A stretch of 64,000 nt of DNA from Anthoceros angustus (Eukaryota > Streptophyta > Anthocerotopsida > Anthocerotales > Anthocerotaceae). The stretch lies in assembly GCA_010909165.1 (NCBI GenBank), contig VJWM01000044.1, positions 2,046,001-2,110,000 of the forward strand. The letters are read 5' to 3'. Positions 22,490-34,988 of this stretch are shown here, in pieces (positions within the stretch are counted from its first letter, which is position 1; each line of letters opens with the position of its first letter). The notes under the pieces were generated by a model that saw only the letters and a program-made list of their open reading frames with translations, did no database searches and was not told the DNA's origin. Made by a program: the position numbers and the translations under genes.

Positions 22490-23640
22490 GGCACCAGCAC
22501 TCTAAACGAGGGATCATGACCTCGAAGTTCCAGAGCTGGTAGTCTTGGAACACGGGCACAAGAGCCATGCCACTTCCGCCCCAGAGCATTTTCATGGAAA
22601 GCTAGGACCCTACACTACAAATGGTCGGCAGTTGGGTTGCGGGTTGGTTGTCTGTTGTTGTGCTTTGCACTCCCGAGTGTACATGTTCTTACCCTTCCAA
22701 GCTTTCCTCTTTCCAAGCACCTTCCCCTTCGTGCGGGTGGAGCCCGAAAGAAAGCAGCTCCCTCAGCTCCTTTCGTAAGCCATGGCCTACAATAATCTAC
22801 AGGCAGCCAAGTTGCGTAGGGATGCTTTCTGAATCTAGATGCCCAGTGCAAGGCCCACTGGCGTCTCCTGAGCACCAGTGAGATGGGGCGCTGACCGCAC
22901 GGCCATGGAGCAGAAATCGATTGGTGAAACATCTTGGGGTTGTGCCATTTCCTTGGACATTGCTGTCTATGCCATCATTTAGCAGAGGCGGGATGAGACT
23001 CCATAACCTGAGCGCGTGTAAGACGGGAGGAGGAGGGGTGTGTGAAACATCTTCCGTCTTAGGCAGCCAAGTGCAGATATGCGGTACTCCGGCAAGAAGC
23101 GTGATAAGCGGGGAATGTCATCAGGATAGGGCGTGGGAGGTATGCCTCCGCCAGCTTGGATGGATAGCCAAGGATAGCTGAGCGATGTACAAGAGGAAGC
23201 TGACTCAAAGCCAAAGCACGTTGCTCATCCATCACACCCTTGCCACACTTGTTGTTCGTTTCCCGACCAGCTTGGCCCTTTGCTAGAAATAGAAATAGTG
23301 AGCGGCAATGTGACAGCTGATCCGAAGCCATGAAACCTGATATTACAGCACCCGACGAATGGCAGTCAACAACAGCTTATATTGGGCAACAAGTTGCTGA
23401 CCTTCAAAGAGGAGATGGCGCGCCATCCGGGCAAAGAAGACCCTTGCCCCACAAGTCAAATAGAAGCCTGGGCCATGGGAGAGCCAGCCAAAACGGCAGA
23501 GAGGCCAACAGAAGAGAACTGGTTACCATCGAAGAGAACCGGTCACATCGAAGAGAACCGGCCCTCCCAGCACGATAAAGATCAAATGGGTCAATGACCA
23601 TAAATGTGCTTTGGGAAATGTAGGATAGGTGGTGTAGGCT
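22490..23640. other. Diverged inverted partner of 16,400-16,985, then unit-internal non-coding sequence
   Basis: 22,600-22,990 is the reverse-complement paralogue of 16,405-16,980 (shared GGCAGCCAAGTTGCG-like, TTTCCTTGGACAT and GCGGGATGAGA words). At 23,130-23,145 GGAGG/CCTCC forms a short hairpin. The 90-codon minus-strand frame here is not supported as a gene. Confidence 0.5.
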
Positions 23641-24690
23641 GAACTCATTTAAAGATTGACATTCGTCAAACTAATAGAATAAAATTTTACTTAGGAGAAG
23701 ATAAAGAAGACTTGGGATGAATTTTACTTAAGAGAAGACAAGAAGACTTGGATGCTAAGACTTTAATCTGGTAGAAAATCATAGAATATTGGGAAAGGTG
23801 ACTGCAGCACACAGGGAAGTCGCATGTTAGGATCCCCATAAGAAGAAGAAGATTTCACAAGTAAAATATCACGTCTTGCACTTCCAAACTCATGAGTCCT
23901 TTGCTCTGGTGAAAGAATTTCATGCCACCGCAAGCTAACATGTTGTCCGGAAGAAAGGAAGTTCACGGTGGTAGGAGTGCTTGGTAGAGGGCTCGCTCGC
24001 GCGCCGACGAGTTGCTCCCTTTGTGAATGGTGTTGTGAAATTGCTTTGCTTGAGGTGTGTGGCTATACCCAAGGAACTCTTAGCTTGAGGGTAGACTATA
24101 GGAAAGACTCCGTGAGGTTCTCATTGTCGATGTCAAACTCACAAAGAACCGCCCAAGGAAGAACTTGCTTTGTAGGCGGACCGAGGCAGTATAAGGGCGA
24201 GCTGAGCTTGAAGTGAAGTTAGAGTAGGCGGCGGAGGAGGAGGAGTCGAGTTGAGCGTTGAAGAGGATGATAAGTAGAGGATTAGAGTGTAGGTAATAGT
24301 GGAATGCCACAAGCGAGCCTAAGGGACGAATCCCAAATCAGAATAAGAAGGCGCCCCATCGTTGGAGGAGCTAGTCTTACAGGGGGGACAAAATCGCGGC
24401 GTGGGTGGGGTCCCTAGGCGTGTGGTGGACTCCTTTCCCGTGAGGCACGGCCTACAATTGTGTTGTGGTCGCTAGGTCGGGAGATAGTGAATTTTGGAGC
24501 AAAGGCAAGTGGTGCCGAGAGGAGAGTTAGAGGCGCCTTGCTTGTTGAGGGGCCGAGGTTGAGTGTAGGCATTGATCTCTCGAACCTGTCCACACAAGTC
24601 TCATGGGACGAAACCCAATGTGCTAGCGATAGTGGGATAAGTGTGGCCACTAGAGGGTGAATCTCGGTAGCCCCGGATTTTCCTCCCACA
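23640..24690 (+). mobile_element. Probable 5' LTR of Ty3/gypsy-type retroelement R1
   Basis: The 3' limit is clear: the stretch ends in CCCACA, followed by TTTT and a TGGCGC primer-site remnant (24,695). The 5' limit is not visible because the sequence further left is duplicated with it in all units, and no matching 3' LTR lies downstream. The start coordinate is therefore approximate. Confidence 0.5.
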
Positions 24691-27600
24691 TTTTTGGCGC
24701 TTCGGATTTGTTGCTTGACAACATTTGCGAGGAGGAACTTGTTGCAACGGTGGTCGTTCGAGGAGGATTTCGGATCGTGTTTTGAGAGGAACCTATTCTG
24801 CGCCATAATCGTGATTTTCTTGTCCAGGTGCCATGTGCTTGGGGAATCTTGCAGGGAGGAGTGTGGTTGTGGTAGGCTAGTGTCCCGACACGCGCATTGC
24901 AAGGAAGGTGCTCGACACTTTCTAAACGCCGTGGGTTTGGGTGGTTTCCATAACAAGAACGAGACATACAAAGAAATCCCTCGATTCGACAATCATGGGT
25001 TGAAGGATATGGGAGTGCGTGCATGTCTAGCAGGGAGGGGGCGAAGGACAGCCCATGGAGATCGCCTCGCCAGGACTGCAAGAGATTTGAGGGCTGGGAG
25101 AAATCGATTGAGGGAGGAAAATGCCGCGCCACACGATTGAAGAGGAAGAAGAGATACGGGCACTTGAGGAAGAGGTCGCTTTGCTCTGCCTACAAGGGCA
25201 GGCCGAGATCAAGATAAGATTGCCATGAGGGTAGAGAAGGCATGATAAAGGTGAAAGGAAGGAGGTCGACGAGAAGAGTTGCGACGGGAAGAAAGCGAAG
25301 AGGAGGAATCGATCATGCATTTAGTTTGAGTCTACAACCTCGACCTTCTCAACGTTGGAATTTTCAGAGTGGTGGATCAAGCTCGACTTCAAGCGAGACA
25401 CGCCACTGCATGCTTGACGGTCACCGTCAACAATGTCGAGTCAACGCCTTGTAGATAGGGCATGCCGCAACATGCGGCTGAGTGGCGGCATGCCGCAACA
25501 CGCGGCGTTGAGTGGCGGCATGCCACAACACGCGCGGCGCAGTGGTGGCGGCATGCCGCAACACGCGCGCTGAGTGGTGCCGCAACACGCCGCTGAGTGG
25601 CGCATGCCGCAACACGCGGATGTGTTACATTTGTTATGCACTTTGTAAACTCACGCCTCCTCCGAATTCGAGCCGCAAAGGTCACGCAAGAAGGCGCCAC
25701 CCTAGTGGCACGTCCTGCTTCCAATAATGTCATTTCAACAACGGTTCGGAGGGTTGGGCTGCCTGGGAAACTATTGCATGGTTGGGTTGACGGAAGAAAA
25801 GGTAAGGGTTCGCGGTAAAAGACTCTCGCGTTCTTTGAGTCTTTAGCGAACTTTGCCATCCTCACAGAAACATGCAATCTTGTGCACAGGAAGGAGGGTA
25901 AGTAGAGAATTTCACGCATGGTCCGAGGATCTTACATTGCATCTCGATCGAATCATTGCTCAACTCTCGAATTTGGGAAACACCTCTAGGGGAGCCACCA
26001 CATCACAACAATGCTCGAGTCTTTGTAAGACATCCTGCATGCGGAACGTTAATCGGTTTACTGCAGAGAAGGGAGCGCGAGTCGCCGAGGACACCTAGAC
26101 CGACAAGACATGGAGCCACAGGCTGAGAGGTTGTCCCAACCCCACACCACCAAGATGTCAAGTTTGGGAAATGAAGAAGCGCACGATCAAAGCCTTTATG
26201 CACTTTGGAACATGTGTCTCATGCCAACTGGAGGATATGGTGACTGCTTGTGCATTTGCATTTTCCACAGGTTATTGAGGGACATGGACAGCAAGTGGTA
26301 TAGTCGAACTTATGGTGCCGGCGCCACTAGAAGGACTTGAAGGCGCCTTTCTCAACCGTTGGCTGGGCTTATGCTCACCACACCTTGGCAAAACCGAGAA
26401 CTCTCCGTGAAAGAAAAGAGAGTCCCTATTTGACTATGTTGAACGATTCTACGGATACTTGGATCGAGTCCCGAGTGTGCACCCGTGACCCTGTGAAACC
26501 CTCCCACATCATGATATTCGCAAGAGCAAGCCTTGGATTGGTTTGTAAGCGGATTATCGAGAAAAATGGAGGTACATTGCGTAGGAACTAAGATGTTGGC
26601 CGGAATAATAAATTAGCAAAGGAGTGGGAATCGGCCGAGTTGGGTAGAAGGAGGAAGAAGAGAAGAAGCTATAAGAAGAGGAAGGGATTGTGAGATCCGC
26701 TTCTTCCTTCCTCGCCTCCCCATCTTCATCGTCATCCTCCGAGAGCGAAGAGAGTAGTACCGGAAAGCTCGACGTTAGATGAAGAACCGAGAAAGCCTAT
26801 GAACGACGATGAGAAAAAGACTTGGAGAAGGTCAAGAAACGAGGTGAGGAAGTTGAGCTACCGAGAAGGAGAGGAAGGAAAGACGGTTCGATGAATGGAG
26901 AAGGGGAAACGCCCACGCTGCGGAGGGGAATTGCGGACCAAGTGAAGCTCGACCAAGCGATTGATGTAATTGGAGGTCAAGCGGTAAAGAATCGACCACG
27001 GAGGTCACCTTCACCGCAAGGCTTGGTGTATTGCTCAATCATCATCAATCCGGACACACCAACAAGGGAGTGTATTCGAGCACCATGCCATCTTGTGAAT
27101 TACCATGTGGAGAGTATCATGCTTGGCGATTCTGCACGTAGATGAGGCTTATCAAGTGTAGGCTCATTGGGAGTCGGCCGCCTGGTCGATGAGGTGACCA
27201 CACACACCGCCACCGTGAGGTATGGGTGCGACCTACCTCACCGGGACCATGGAGGCCAGAACCTTCTCAGAGGCCGATGACGATTCCACCAAGCTGCTGC
27301 TACAATTGCGGGACGCCTGGTCACTATTCGAACAATTGCCCAAAACCACAGAGATAGATGGGGTATGTGCCTTTTTGTCAAGTGTGCAAGGAGCTAGGCC
27401 ACAAGGTTGGTACTGAGGTGTTCAAGAGTGACCAACCCGTGGAGTGCGATTCACGGAGCCTACAGAGGGGACGCCCAATCCCGAAACCGCCATCACCGTA
27501 ACGACAACACCGGTTTAAAGATGGAAGCGAGTTCAATTTCCTTGATGAATCCAAAGGTGTATTCCGGATTGTGGAGGAAGGAGGAGGAGAAATGAGTGCG

Positions 27601-28225
27601 GATCCTCGAGGGCTATTGGTGGCCAAAGTGACCACAAGATCCAAACGGAGAGAGACTGAAATCCGAGAAACGCCGAGAGGCGGGAGGAACGCAAGCGAGG
27701 AAGGTGAAGGACGACTCACCGTGGCCTCCTGGAGACTCGTGGGAGTCGGGGTTGGAAGAAGGAGAAAGGGATGAAGGTGACCGAGCAACCTATGGCGGTA
27801 GGTAGTCCTCGAGTGGCATTACGCTTAAGTCACGCAGTAGGGCCAGCAAAGTATCCTTTGTGTCATGGAGCAAGGCACCCTGAGGGGGATTGAGCTTCCA
27901 TCGATGGGTACACCTCGGGGGTACATGGGTGAGCTCCTGCAGTGATCGTGCCTATAGAGGACCCCATTGAGGAGATGGAAATAAAACCCGAGTTGTTGTA
28001 TAGGTACCTATCCGCAAGTAGAAGTTGTTGTAGAGGAGGATTCGAATCGACTTGGGAGGTCAACACTCCGTGAGGATCAAGCAACCAATCGAATCCCAAG
28101 TATTCTATGGTCATCAAAGATCGTTGGATCAATACTTGGAAGGAGTGATCTATCCTGTGTTTACCAATGAGTGGGTCGCCTCGATTGTGATTGTGCCCAA
28201 GAGACAGGGAAGGAACGGGTGCTAA
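24691..28225 (+). mobile_element. Retroelement R1 internal region: gag, knuckle region and truncated RT
   Basis: A decayed gag starts near 25,023. It is followed by a 30-bp minisatellite (25,458-25,620) and a gag core with a TAG where Trp is expected (26,328). Next come a basic/Ser-rich region near 26,640-26,900, Cys/His knuckle remnants (27,030 and 27,290-27,410) and the first ~60 residues of a Ty3-type reverse transcriptase. RT ends in a TAA at 28,223, directly after the position of the conserved R-V-C residues. Many small indels distinguish it from R4, and no frame is intact. Protease, RNase H and integrase are absent. Confidence 0.75.
25458..25620. repeat. 30-bp minisatellite in the gag leader of R1
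   Basis: About six degenerate copies of a unit built from GGCATGCCGCAACACGCGGC plus GTTGAGTGGC. The regular version is at 58,558-58,730. Confidence 0.9.
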
Positions 28226-29796
28226 GTACAATTTTGCAAGAAATCAAACTTGCATTTTGCAAAAGAAAATGATTTCTTGACACCTTTTCCATCACATTGC
28301 CTCATCACAAGCTATCTATCCTTGTGCAGCTTATAGTGATACAATATTCCATTCTCTAGATATCACAAGTTTCATGTAATATGGAATTTTTAAAAATGGA
28401 TAATTTGGTCATGGTTATCGCCATTTAATCTATCTCTTTTATAAGAGTTTTTACATCTTTTCTCTTTCATGTGTAATGCATCATCCTTCTAAAAAGTGTC
28501 CAATTTGGTGCCCTTCAAAGCCTTGTCACATTTTTGTTCATGAAGAACCCATGAGAAATTAGCCTTGAGTTTACGGTAGGTACAAGCTTGGTTCTATTTA
28601 GTTTTCTACCGACCGTATTGAGAGGGCACTATAGTCCCATGTAGCCTACTTGTAGGAAACCCATTGCAATGAAATTTCCAAACTAGTTGTCCATTTTCCG
28701 GGTACGACTAGGTGGTATACTATACTTGTTGGGGCTTATATGGGTAGACATTATTCATGTCATAATTAGAAGCCATCTAGAGCTAATTGGCATAGGCCTC
28801 ATAGTGGTATTGGTAAAATTTCCGGGCACGTTGCTCTTGGGCAAAACCGCAGCCAAGTCCTCTCGGGATGGTGCCATGGGTTCTAGTAGCGAACATGGGG
28901 AACAAATCGTTTATTCATCGTTGGGGTTTAGTTCACTTTCAAAAGGAAACAAGGCATATTTTGAAGGGTAACTTTGATGTATAGAATATTGCATGAACAT
29001 GTTGTCCCATGCATTCTTGTAGAAACAAATTTAATAGGTGCTATGGTAAAATATTTTTCAAATTGTGAAAATATAAGTTTCAAGGCTTGTTTTGAAGGCC
29101 TAACCCATATGAGCTTAACCCATGAAGGTCTTGAAGGGCTGGTTCGGATAAACCCTTTGCATGCCACACGAGTTCATCATGAAACTCACTTTATCTAGAA
29201 ATTGCCTTTCCATCCGTAAATAGCCATCAACTTATGGATCTAGGTCAAAGAGGTTTATAATACACTATAAGAACTCGAGCAAGATAGTCTATAACAGTCG
29301 TAAGAATCATGTAGATTAGGGATTAAATGCTTTAGCAATGTGCTCCATCTTTTAAAAACTCATAACATAAGCTAGGATTTCTAAGATTGGAGGTTTTTGC
29401 CATGCATGCACCTAGTGTATGAAACTATAAGGACCAAGTTGCAATACCGTTTGAATTGGGAGAAGGTAAATACTTAAAAAACATAGTAATCTAAGATTCC
29501 TAAGATTGGAGGGTTTTTGCTATGTATACACCTCATGTATTTTTTGAATATATAGACCTTATTATTGCAAGAATACACCATAGTGAAAATATGCTGTAAT
29601 TAAAAAAATATAGCATACCTTTTTTGCATGGCCATAACAAATGGTGAATATGTCTGAATGTATATTATTTTAATGACTTAAAATGTGAATGACCTAGGGA
29701 ACAAATAAGCAGCATGTCACATGAGGGTTTACATATGGGTAGAGAGTTCAAAGCTCTCACAAATAGACCACATGGACACACATTTATAAGAACGTC
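28226..29796. other. AT-rich tract downstream of the truncated RT (unit 1)
   Basis: Present in three copies (also 44,210-45,815 and 61,423-63,025). No known protein is recognised; a 94-codon hydrophobic frame at 28,687-28,971 is not conserved in frame in the other copies. Two diverged direct repeats with CTAAGATTGGAGG occur at 29,374-29,432 and 29,496-29,555. It may be the 3' part of the retroelement or the host site; no LTR match is visible. Confidence 0.5.
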
Positions 29797-29949
29797 GTTA
29801 TTAAGCATCCCGCTTAGATCGGTACTTAGATGGGGTGCCTAAAGGAAGTGGATGTTTTTCTGTAAAAGTGATGTTATTAAGCATCCTGCTTAGATCGGTA
29901 CTTAGATGGGGTGCCTAAAGGAAGTGGATGTTTTACGTAAAAGTGATGG
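29797..29949 (+). repeat. Two tandem 78-bp 5S-like units (unit 1)
   Basis: Each unit reads ATTAAGCATCC...GATCGGTACTTAGATGG then GGTGCCTAAAGGAAG, resembling the 5S rRNA internal promoter region. Exact 78-bp periodicity is seen in the unit 3 copy. A TRIM of the Cassandra type or a SINE is possible. Confidence 0.4.
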
Positions 29950-30199
29950 GTGATAAAAGTAGCTTAGGCACACCATTATTATGACCAAATTATTTGAAAC
30001 CAGTTTGGTTCTTCGTGGCGCCATTTTTTGCCTCCAAAAGCTTCTTGTGTGGGCAAGATGCAATTACTGCAGACCGACAAACACTAAGTGTGTGTCAAAC
30101 AATTTTATTTATAGAATCAAGTCGGAAGAAGTTTGAATTTCTGAACTCTTCCGGCCAGCAGCAGCTAATGACTTCGACTATAGTTTAGGTCGTCCAGTA

Positions 30200-30427
30200 C
30201 TCGTTTTCACCAGTACAACCGACGGCTCACAACTCCTCTGCACCTCTCCGGTACACCACCCACAAACCAGTTGCAACACACTTTACGTGGGCCTTTAGGC
30301 AAAAACCGACGTGCTCTCAGGGTCCATTTTGTTCCTACAAAATAAAAGACCTTGACAGTAGCCAAATTGACTGGAGATAAAGTTTCACGGTATGGTTCAC
30401 CTGTTAAAATCCTTAGCAACTGTATAA
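30200..30427. other. 3' flank of the ABCB last exon (unit 1)
   Basis: Probable 3' untranslated and downstream sequence on the minus strand. A short open frame here (85 codons) is conserved only by duplication. Confidence 0.4.
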
Positions 30428-30621
30428 TCAGTTGCCCGACTGTTGCAGGTTGATGAGCTTGCAATATGCTCCTTTCCTTGCAAGCAATTCCTTAGGACTG
30501 CCTTGTTCAATGATAGTTCCATCTTGCACAACTGCAATTGTATTGGCCCTGGATGGTGGACAGGCGGTGCGCAATGACAACAGTTGTTCTGCCTTGCATC
30601 AATCTATCCAAGGCCTCTTCT
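30428..30621 (-). pseudogene. ABCB transporter last exon, 2-bp deletion (unit 1)
   Basis: It is the same exon as 63,669-63,864 but lacks two bases in the GGCTCCC word, so the frame breaks after the H-loop. The preceding exons are missing: to the right the sequence passes into unit 2, not into more ABC sequence. Confidence 0.8.
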
Positions 30622-32023
30622 CTGATCCGCAGACATGTAGAAGTGCAGTACATGGTAAGTTTGGCGGCCGCTGATGCTAGTGCTTGGAACATCGGGAATT
30701 CACATTGTGCTTCATCAAATTCCACTGGCGACAGGAGATAAAAGCAAGCACGTAGGTAACAACAAATGCTGGTAGATGCAAACACAGCAATCTTGCGGCT
30801 ATGCTCTGAATTCCGAACAGAACATTGATCAGTCGGACATGGATGTTGATCAGGATGCTAAAATCTCACTTCTGAAATTCTCTCTGTGGCTCCTGCACAG
30901 CCTATTACGTAATTGAAGACTTGGTGGATTTGCAATTACAGCCATGATGTCCTACATGCAGGCAAGTAAAGCGATGCATCACATCAGATATTCCAGATAT
31001 CAGAGCTCAAACGCCAACTGCATGCAGTCACAGGCGCTAGCCTCTGCTTCTCCTCATCCGCTGCTAGAGGCACGATGCTGTCAGTCGAATGTGCTGCAGC
31101 CACACACCAGCTAGTGGACCACAGAAATCACATCTACCGTTCGACGAATGAATTCGAAGGTAGGAGATGGATTGAAATGCCGGTACGGACCAACTTGAGC
31201 ACACACAAGCAGCCATAGCCGGTCAGAAGCTACTGGGAACGGAGTCACGCGTGCTGTTGGAGCCTTGGCAGAAGCAGGATGGGCCTCCAAGTCGGAGCTT
31301 CATGGGGAAGGAAGGGCGGTACGGTAGTACCAGCTTTTATTATGCTGGTATATCGCTCTGTTCCTATGGCTGCACCCGATATAGGCGGTGGGTGGTCGTG
31401 ACCGGCCGATCCCGTCGGCCACTTGCCACGATCCTCATTTTATTACTCATTTCCAACAATGATTGTGCAACACATTGTAGGTGAGTGACCGGGTACTCCA
31501 ATACAAAGGATTCTAGTACAGTTCTGAGTTGCCTGCACTAAGAGACGATGGCCGGCTGGTTTGAGGCTCCAGACCCATGTTCCTACTTGGGAAGGAGGCG
31601 TGGGTCCAAATCCTATCCCTAGCGATAAAGCAGTTTGATAAATACCGTTGCTGAGGGCTGCTTTTGAAAAATAATTAGGAACGGTTGAGGCTCTCATCCC
31701 GCCTGTGTTGTATACAGAGGGATGTAGCAAGACAACTATGTCCAAGGAAATCACACACCGAGAATGTTCCACAAACCGATTTCTGTTCCCTGGGCGTGCG
31801 CCTCATCAGTGGCATAAGGGGACGTCAGTGGGTCCAAGTATGTATCGTCAGAAAGCACCCTCCGCAACTTGGCTGTCTGCAGATTACCACAAAGGGGAAG
31901 GTGCTTGCAACGAGGTTAAGCTTGTAAAAGGGTGAACATATGCACTTGGGACTGCGAAGCCCAGCAAAAGACAATCCGCAACCCAGCTGCTGACCATTTT
32001 GTGGTGTAGGGCCCTAGCTTTCC

Positions 32024-32335
32024 ATGAAAATGCCCTGGGGCTGGAGTGGCATGGGCAATGTGCCCGTGTTCCAGGACTACCAGCTCTGGAACTTCGAGCC
32101 TGAGGTGATGATCCATCGCGATCGATTGGAGTGCTGGTGCCTGTGGTTGCCCATGGCTGGTGCTGGAGCCAGCGGCTCGCACGGTTTCAGTCCATGAGCT
32201 TCCATGAGGCTAGGAGTATTAGTATGGGACACGAAGATTCCACAAGGAGCGACAGCGCCAGCAGCAGGACTGCGCACGCGGACTCCGACCAGATCGACAG
32301 CGATCATAGCTGCTAACCTCTTGGTTTGCGATTAG
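32024..32335 (+). pseudogene. DUF677-like first-exon remnant, shortened (unit 2)
   Basis: GNVPVFQDYQLWNF is followed by KFQSM-like text and DSTRSDSASSRTAHADSDQ. Compared with unit 1, the ~180 bp encoding the ALEALTKIFSVP stretch are missing between CACGAAG and ATTCCAC. Ends with a GTAAGG donor-like site at ~32,335. Confidence 0.6.
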
Positions 32336-32361
32336 GTAAGGTAGACTGGAACCAGGTCCGG

Positions 32362-33004
32362 ATCTCAACACCTCGCAATTCCATGGCCATGCAGGCAGCA
32401 GCAGTTCTCATGGCGAATAAACTCACACAGCCCAGCGAACGGACACGAGACCCGAACCCCAAAGCGGCAGCTGCACGGCGAAATCAGAGAGCTCTATGGA
32501 TCTGCTGGGATGAAGTTTGAATTGAAAACGCCCACCTCCCGTGCTCAACCGTGCTCAGAACATGGTGTCGTGACAATTCTTCCAGTGCAATCACGCTATG
32601 GGCTTAGGGAATTTAAGACCGAGGTGGAATAATCCGGACAGCACGATGATCGGGAACCCTTTACAGCAGGCCTGCGCGCAAACCATTCAAAGTGAACCAC
32701 CCAGTCTACAGGCGCTAAGGACTCACCCTTACCAGCATAGCTGCCCTTCTCTGGTAATCACAACTCGAAAGGTTGGAGCTATTTGATGACTGAGTTGATA
32801 TCCACTGATCCACGAGTAGATGATGGATGGATGGATGTCCTTCACACGCACACGTATTCGAAAACTGCATCCAACAACGGAGGCCACAACAGATGCTGCA
32901 AGGGACTAGCTTCGAGTAGCAAGCCTTGACAAACCACTGGTGGTCCACTCAGGCGAGGAGGAGCTGAATGATGCTTCCCGGTTGGCAATTGTGAGGAGTC
33001 CCCT
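32362..33004. other. Non-coding, copy of 17,500-18,130 (unit 2)
   Basis: Ends at GCAATTGTGAGGA, the last sequence shared with unit 1 before the ~5-kb segment with the MRL7-type gene is skipped. Confidence 0.6.
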
Positions 33005-33137
33005 TCCTCTTATACATCGCTCAGCTATCCTTGGCTATCCATCCAAGCTGGCGGAGGCATACCTCCGACACACGCTTTCCTATCCTCATAGATTCCCGCT
33101 TATCACGCTTCTTGCCGGAGTACAGCATGACTGCACT
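33005..33137 (-). repeat. Inverted copy of 33,245-33,388
   Basis: Reading right to left it matches the segment that follows 110 bp later (TTGGCTATCCATCCAAGCTG, CGCTTATCACGCTTCTTGCC), with about 10% differences. It occupies the site where the ~5-kb gene segment of units 1 and 3 is absent. Confidence 0.8.
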
Positions 33138-33839
33138 TGGACATTGCTGTCTATGCCATCATTTAGCAGAGGCGGGATGAGACTCCATAACCTGAGCGCG
33201 TGTAAGACGGGAGGAGGAGGGTGTGTGGAAACATCTTCCGTCTTAGGCAGCTGGTGCAGATATGCGGTACTCCGGCAAGAAGCGTGATAAGCGGGGAATG
33301 TCATCAGGATAGGAAGTATGTGGCGGAGGTATGCCTCCGCCAGCTTGGATGGATAGCCAAGGATAGCTGAGCGATGTACAAGAGGAAGCTGACTCAAAGC
33401 CAAAGCACGTTGCTCATCCATCACACCCTTGCCACACTTGTTGTTCGTTTCCCGACCAATGGCCGCTTTGCTCCTAGAAATAGAAATAGTGAGCGGCAAT
33501 GTGACAGCTGATCCGAAGCCATGAAACCTGATATTACAGCACACCCGACGAATGGCAGTCAACAACAGCTTATATTGGGCAACAAGTTGCTGACCTTCAA
33601 AAGAGGAGATGGCGCGCCATCCGGGCAAAGAAGACCCTTGCCCCACAAGTCAAATAGAAGCCTGGGCCATGGGAGAGCCAGCAGCCAAAACGGCAGAGAG
33701 GCCAACAGAAGAGAACTGGTTACCATCGAAGAGAACCGGTCACATCGAAGAGAACCGGCCCTCCCAGCACGATAAAGATCAAATGGGTCAATGACCATAA
33801 ATGTGCTTTGGGAAATGTAGGATAGGTGGTGTAGGCTGA

Positions 33840-34966
33840 ACTCATTTAAAGATTGACATTCGTCAAACTAATAGAATAAAATTTTACTTAGGAGAAGATA
33901 AAGAAGACTTGGGATGAATTTTACTTAAGAGAAGACAAGAAGACTTGGATGCTAAGACTTTAATACTGGCGGTAGAAAATCATAGAATATTGGGAAAGGT
34001 GACCTGCAGCAGGCACACCCGAGGGAAGTCGCATGTTAGGATCCCCCATAAGAAGAAGAAGATTTCACGAAGTAAAATATCACGTCTTGCACTTCCAAAC
34101 TCGCGAGTCCTTTGCTCCTGGTGAAAGAATTTCATGCCAGCTGCAAGCTAACACAGTGTCTGGAAGAAAGGAAGTTCACGGTGGTAGGAGTGCTTGGTAG
34201 AGGGCTCGCTCCCTGCGCCTCGACGAGTTGCTCCCTTTGTGAATGGTTGCTGTGAAATTGCTTTGCTTGAGGTGTGTGGCTATACCCAAGGAACTCTTAG
34301 CTTGAGGGTAGACTATAGGGAAAGACTCCCAGGAGGTTCTCGCTGTCCGATGTCAAACTCACAGCAACCGGCCCAAGGAAGAACTTGCTGGCTTGTAGGC
34401 GGACCCGAGGCAGTTGTGCCATAAGGGCGAGCTGGGGGCAGTGAGCTTGAAGTGAAGTTAGAGTAGGCGGCGGAGGAGGAGGAGTCGAGTTGAGCGTTGA
34501 AGAGGATGATAAGTAGAGGATTAGAGTGTAGGTAATAGTGGAATGCCACAAGCAGAGCCTAAGGGACGAATCCCAAATCTGTAACAAGAAGGCGCTCCCA
34601 TCGTTGGAGGAGCTAGTCTTACAGTTGGGGACAAAATCGCGGCGTGGGTCAGGGGGTCCCTAGGCGCCCGTGGTGGACTCCTTTCCGCTGAGGCACGGCC
34701 TACAATTGTGTTGTGTCGTTGTAGGTCGGGAGATAGTGAATTTTTGGAGCAGTGCAAGTGGTGCAGCTGCTGTAGAGGGAGAGTTAGAGGGCGCCTTGCT
34801 TGTTGAGGGGGCTGAGGTTGTGAGTGGGTGTAGGCAACGATTGATCTCTCAGAACCCGGCTGTCCACACAAGTCTCATGGGACGAAACCCAATGTGCTAA
34901 GCGATAGTGGGATAAGTGTGGCCACTAGAGGGTGAATCTCGGTAGCCCCGGGATTTTCCTCCCACA
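33840..34966 (+). mobile_element. Probable 5' LTR of retroelement R2
   Basis: Same sequence as 23,640-24,690, less decayed. It ends in CCCACA four bases before a complete primer-binding site. The 5' limit is uncertain. Confidence 0.55.
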
Positions 34967-34970
34967 TTTT

Positions 34971-34988
34971 TGGCGCCGTTGCCGGGGA
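34971..34988 (+). promoter_or_regulatory. Primer-binding site complementary to tRNA-Asp(GUC)
   Basis: TGGCGCCGTTGCCGGGGA is the exact complement of the 3' end of plant tRNA-Asp including CCA. The same primer site is used by Athila/Tat-type Ty3 elements. In R1 (24,695) and R4 (57,736) only TGGCGC or TGGCC remains. Confidence 0.9.

Larger units (their letters stand above)
15351..30698 (+). repeat. Tandem unit 1 (about 15.4 kb)
   Basis: The whole stretch recurs at 48,281-64,000 with small indels and few substitutions, and in rearranged form at 30,699-48,280. Order: DUF677 5' remnant (plus), DUF677 3' remnant (minus), MRL7-type gene (plus), DUF677-like gene (minus), retroelement (plus), AT-rich tract, ABCB last exon (minus). 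Confidence 0.9.
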
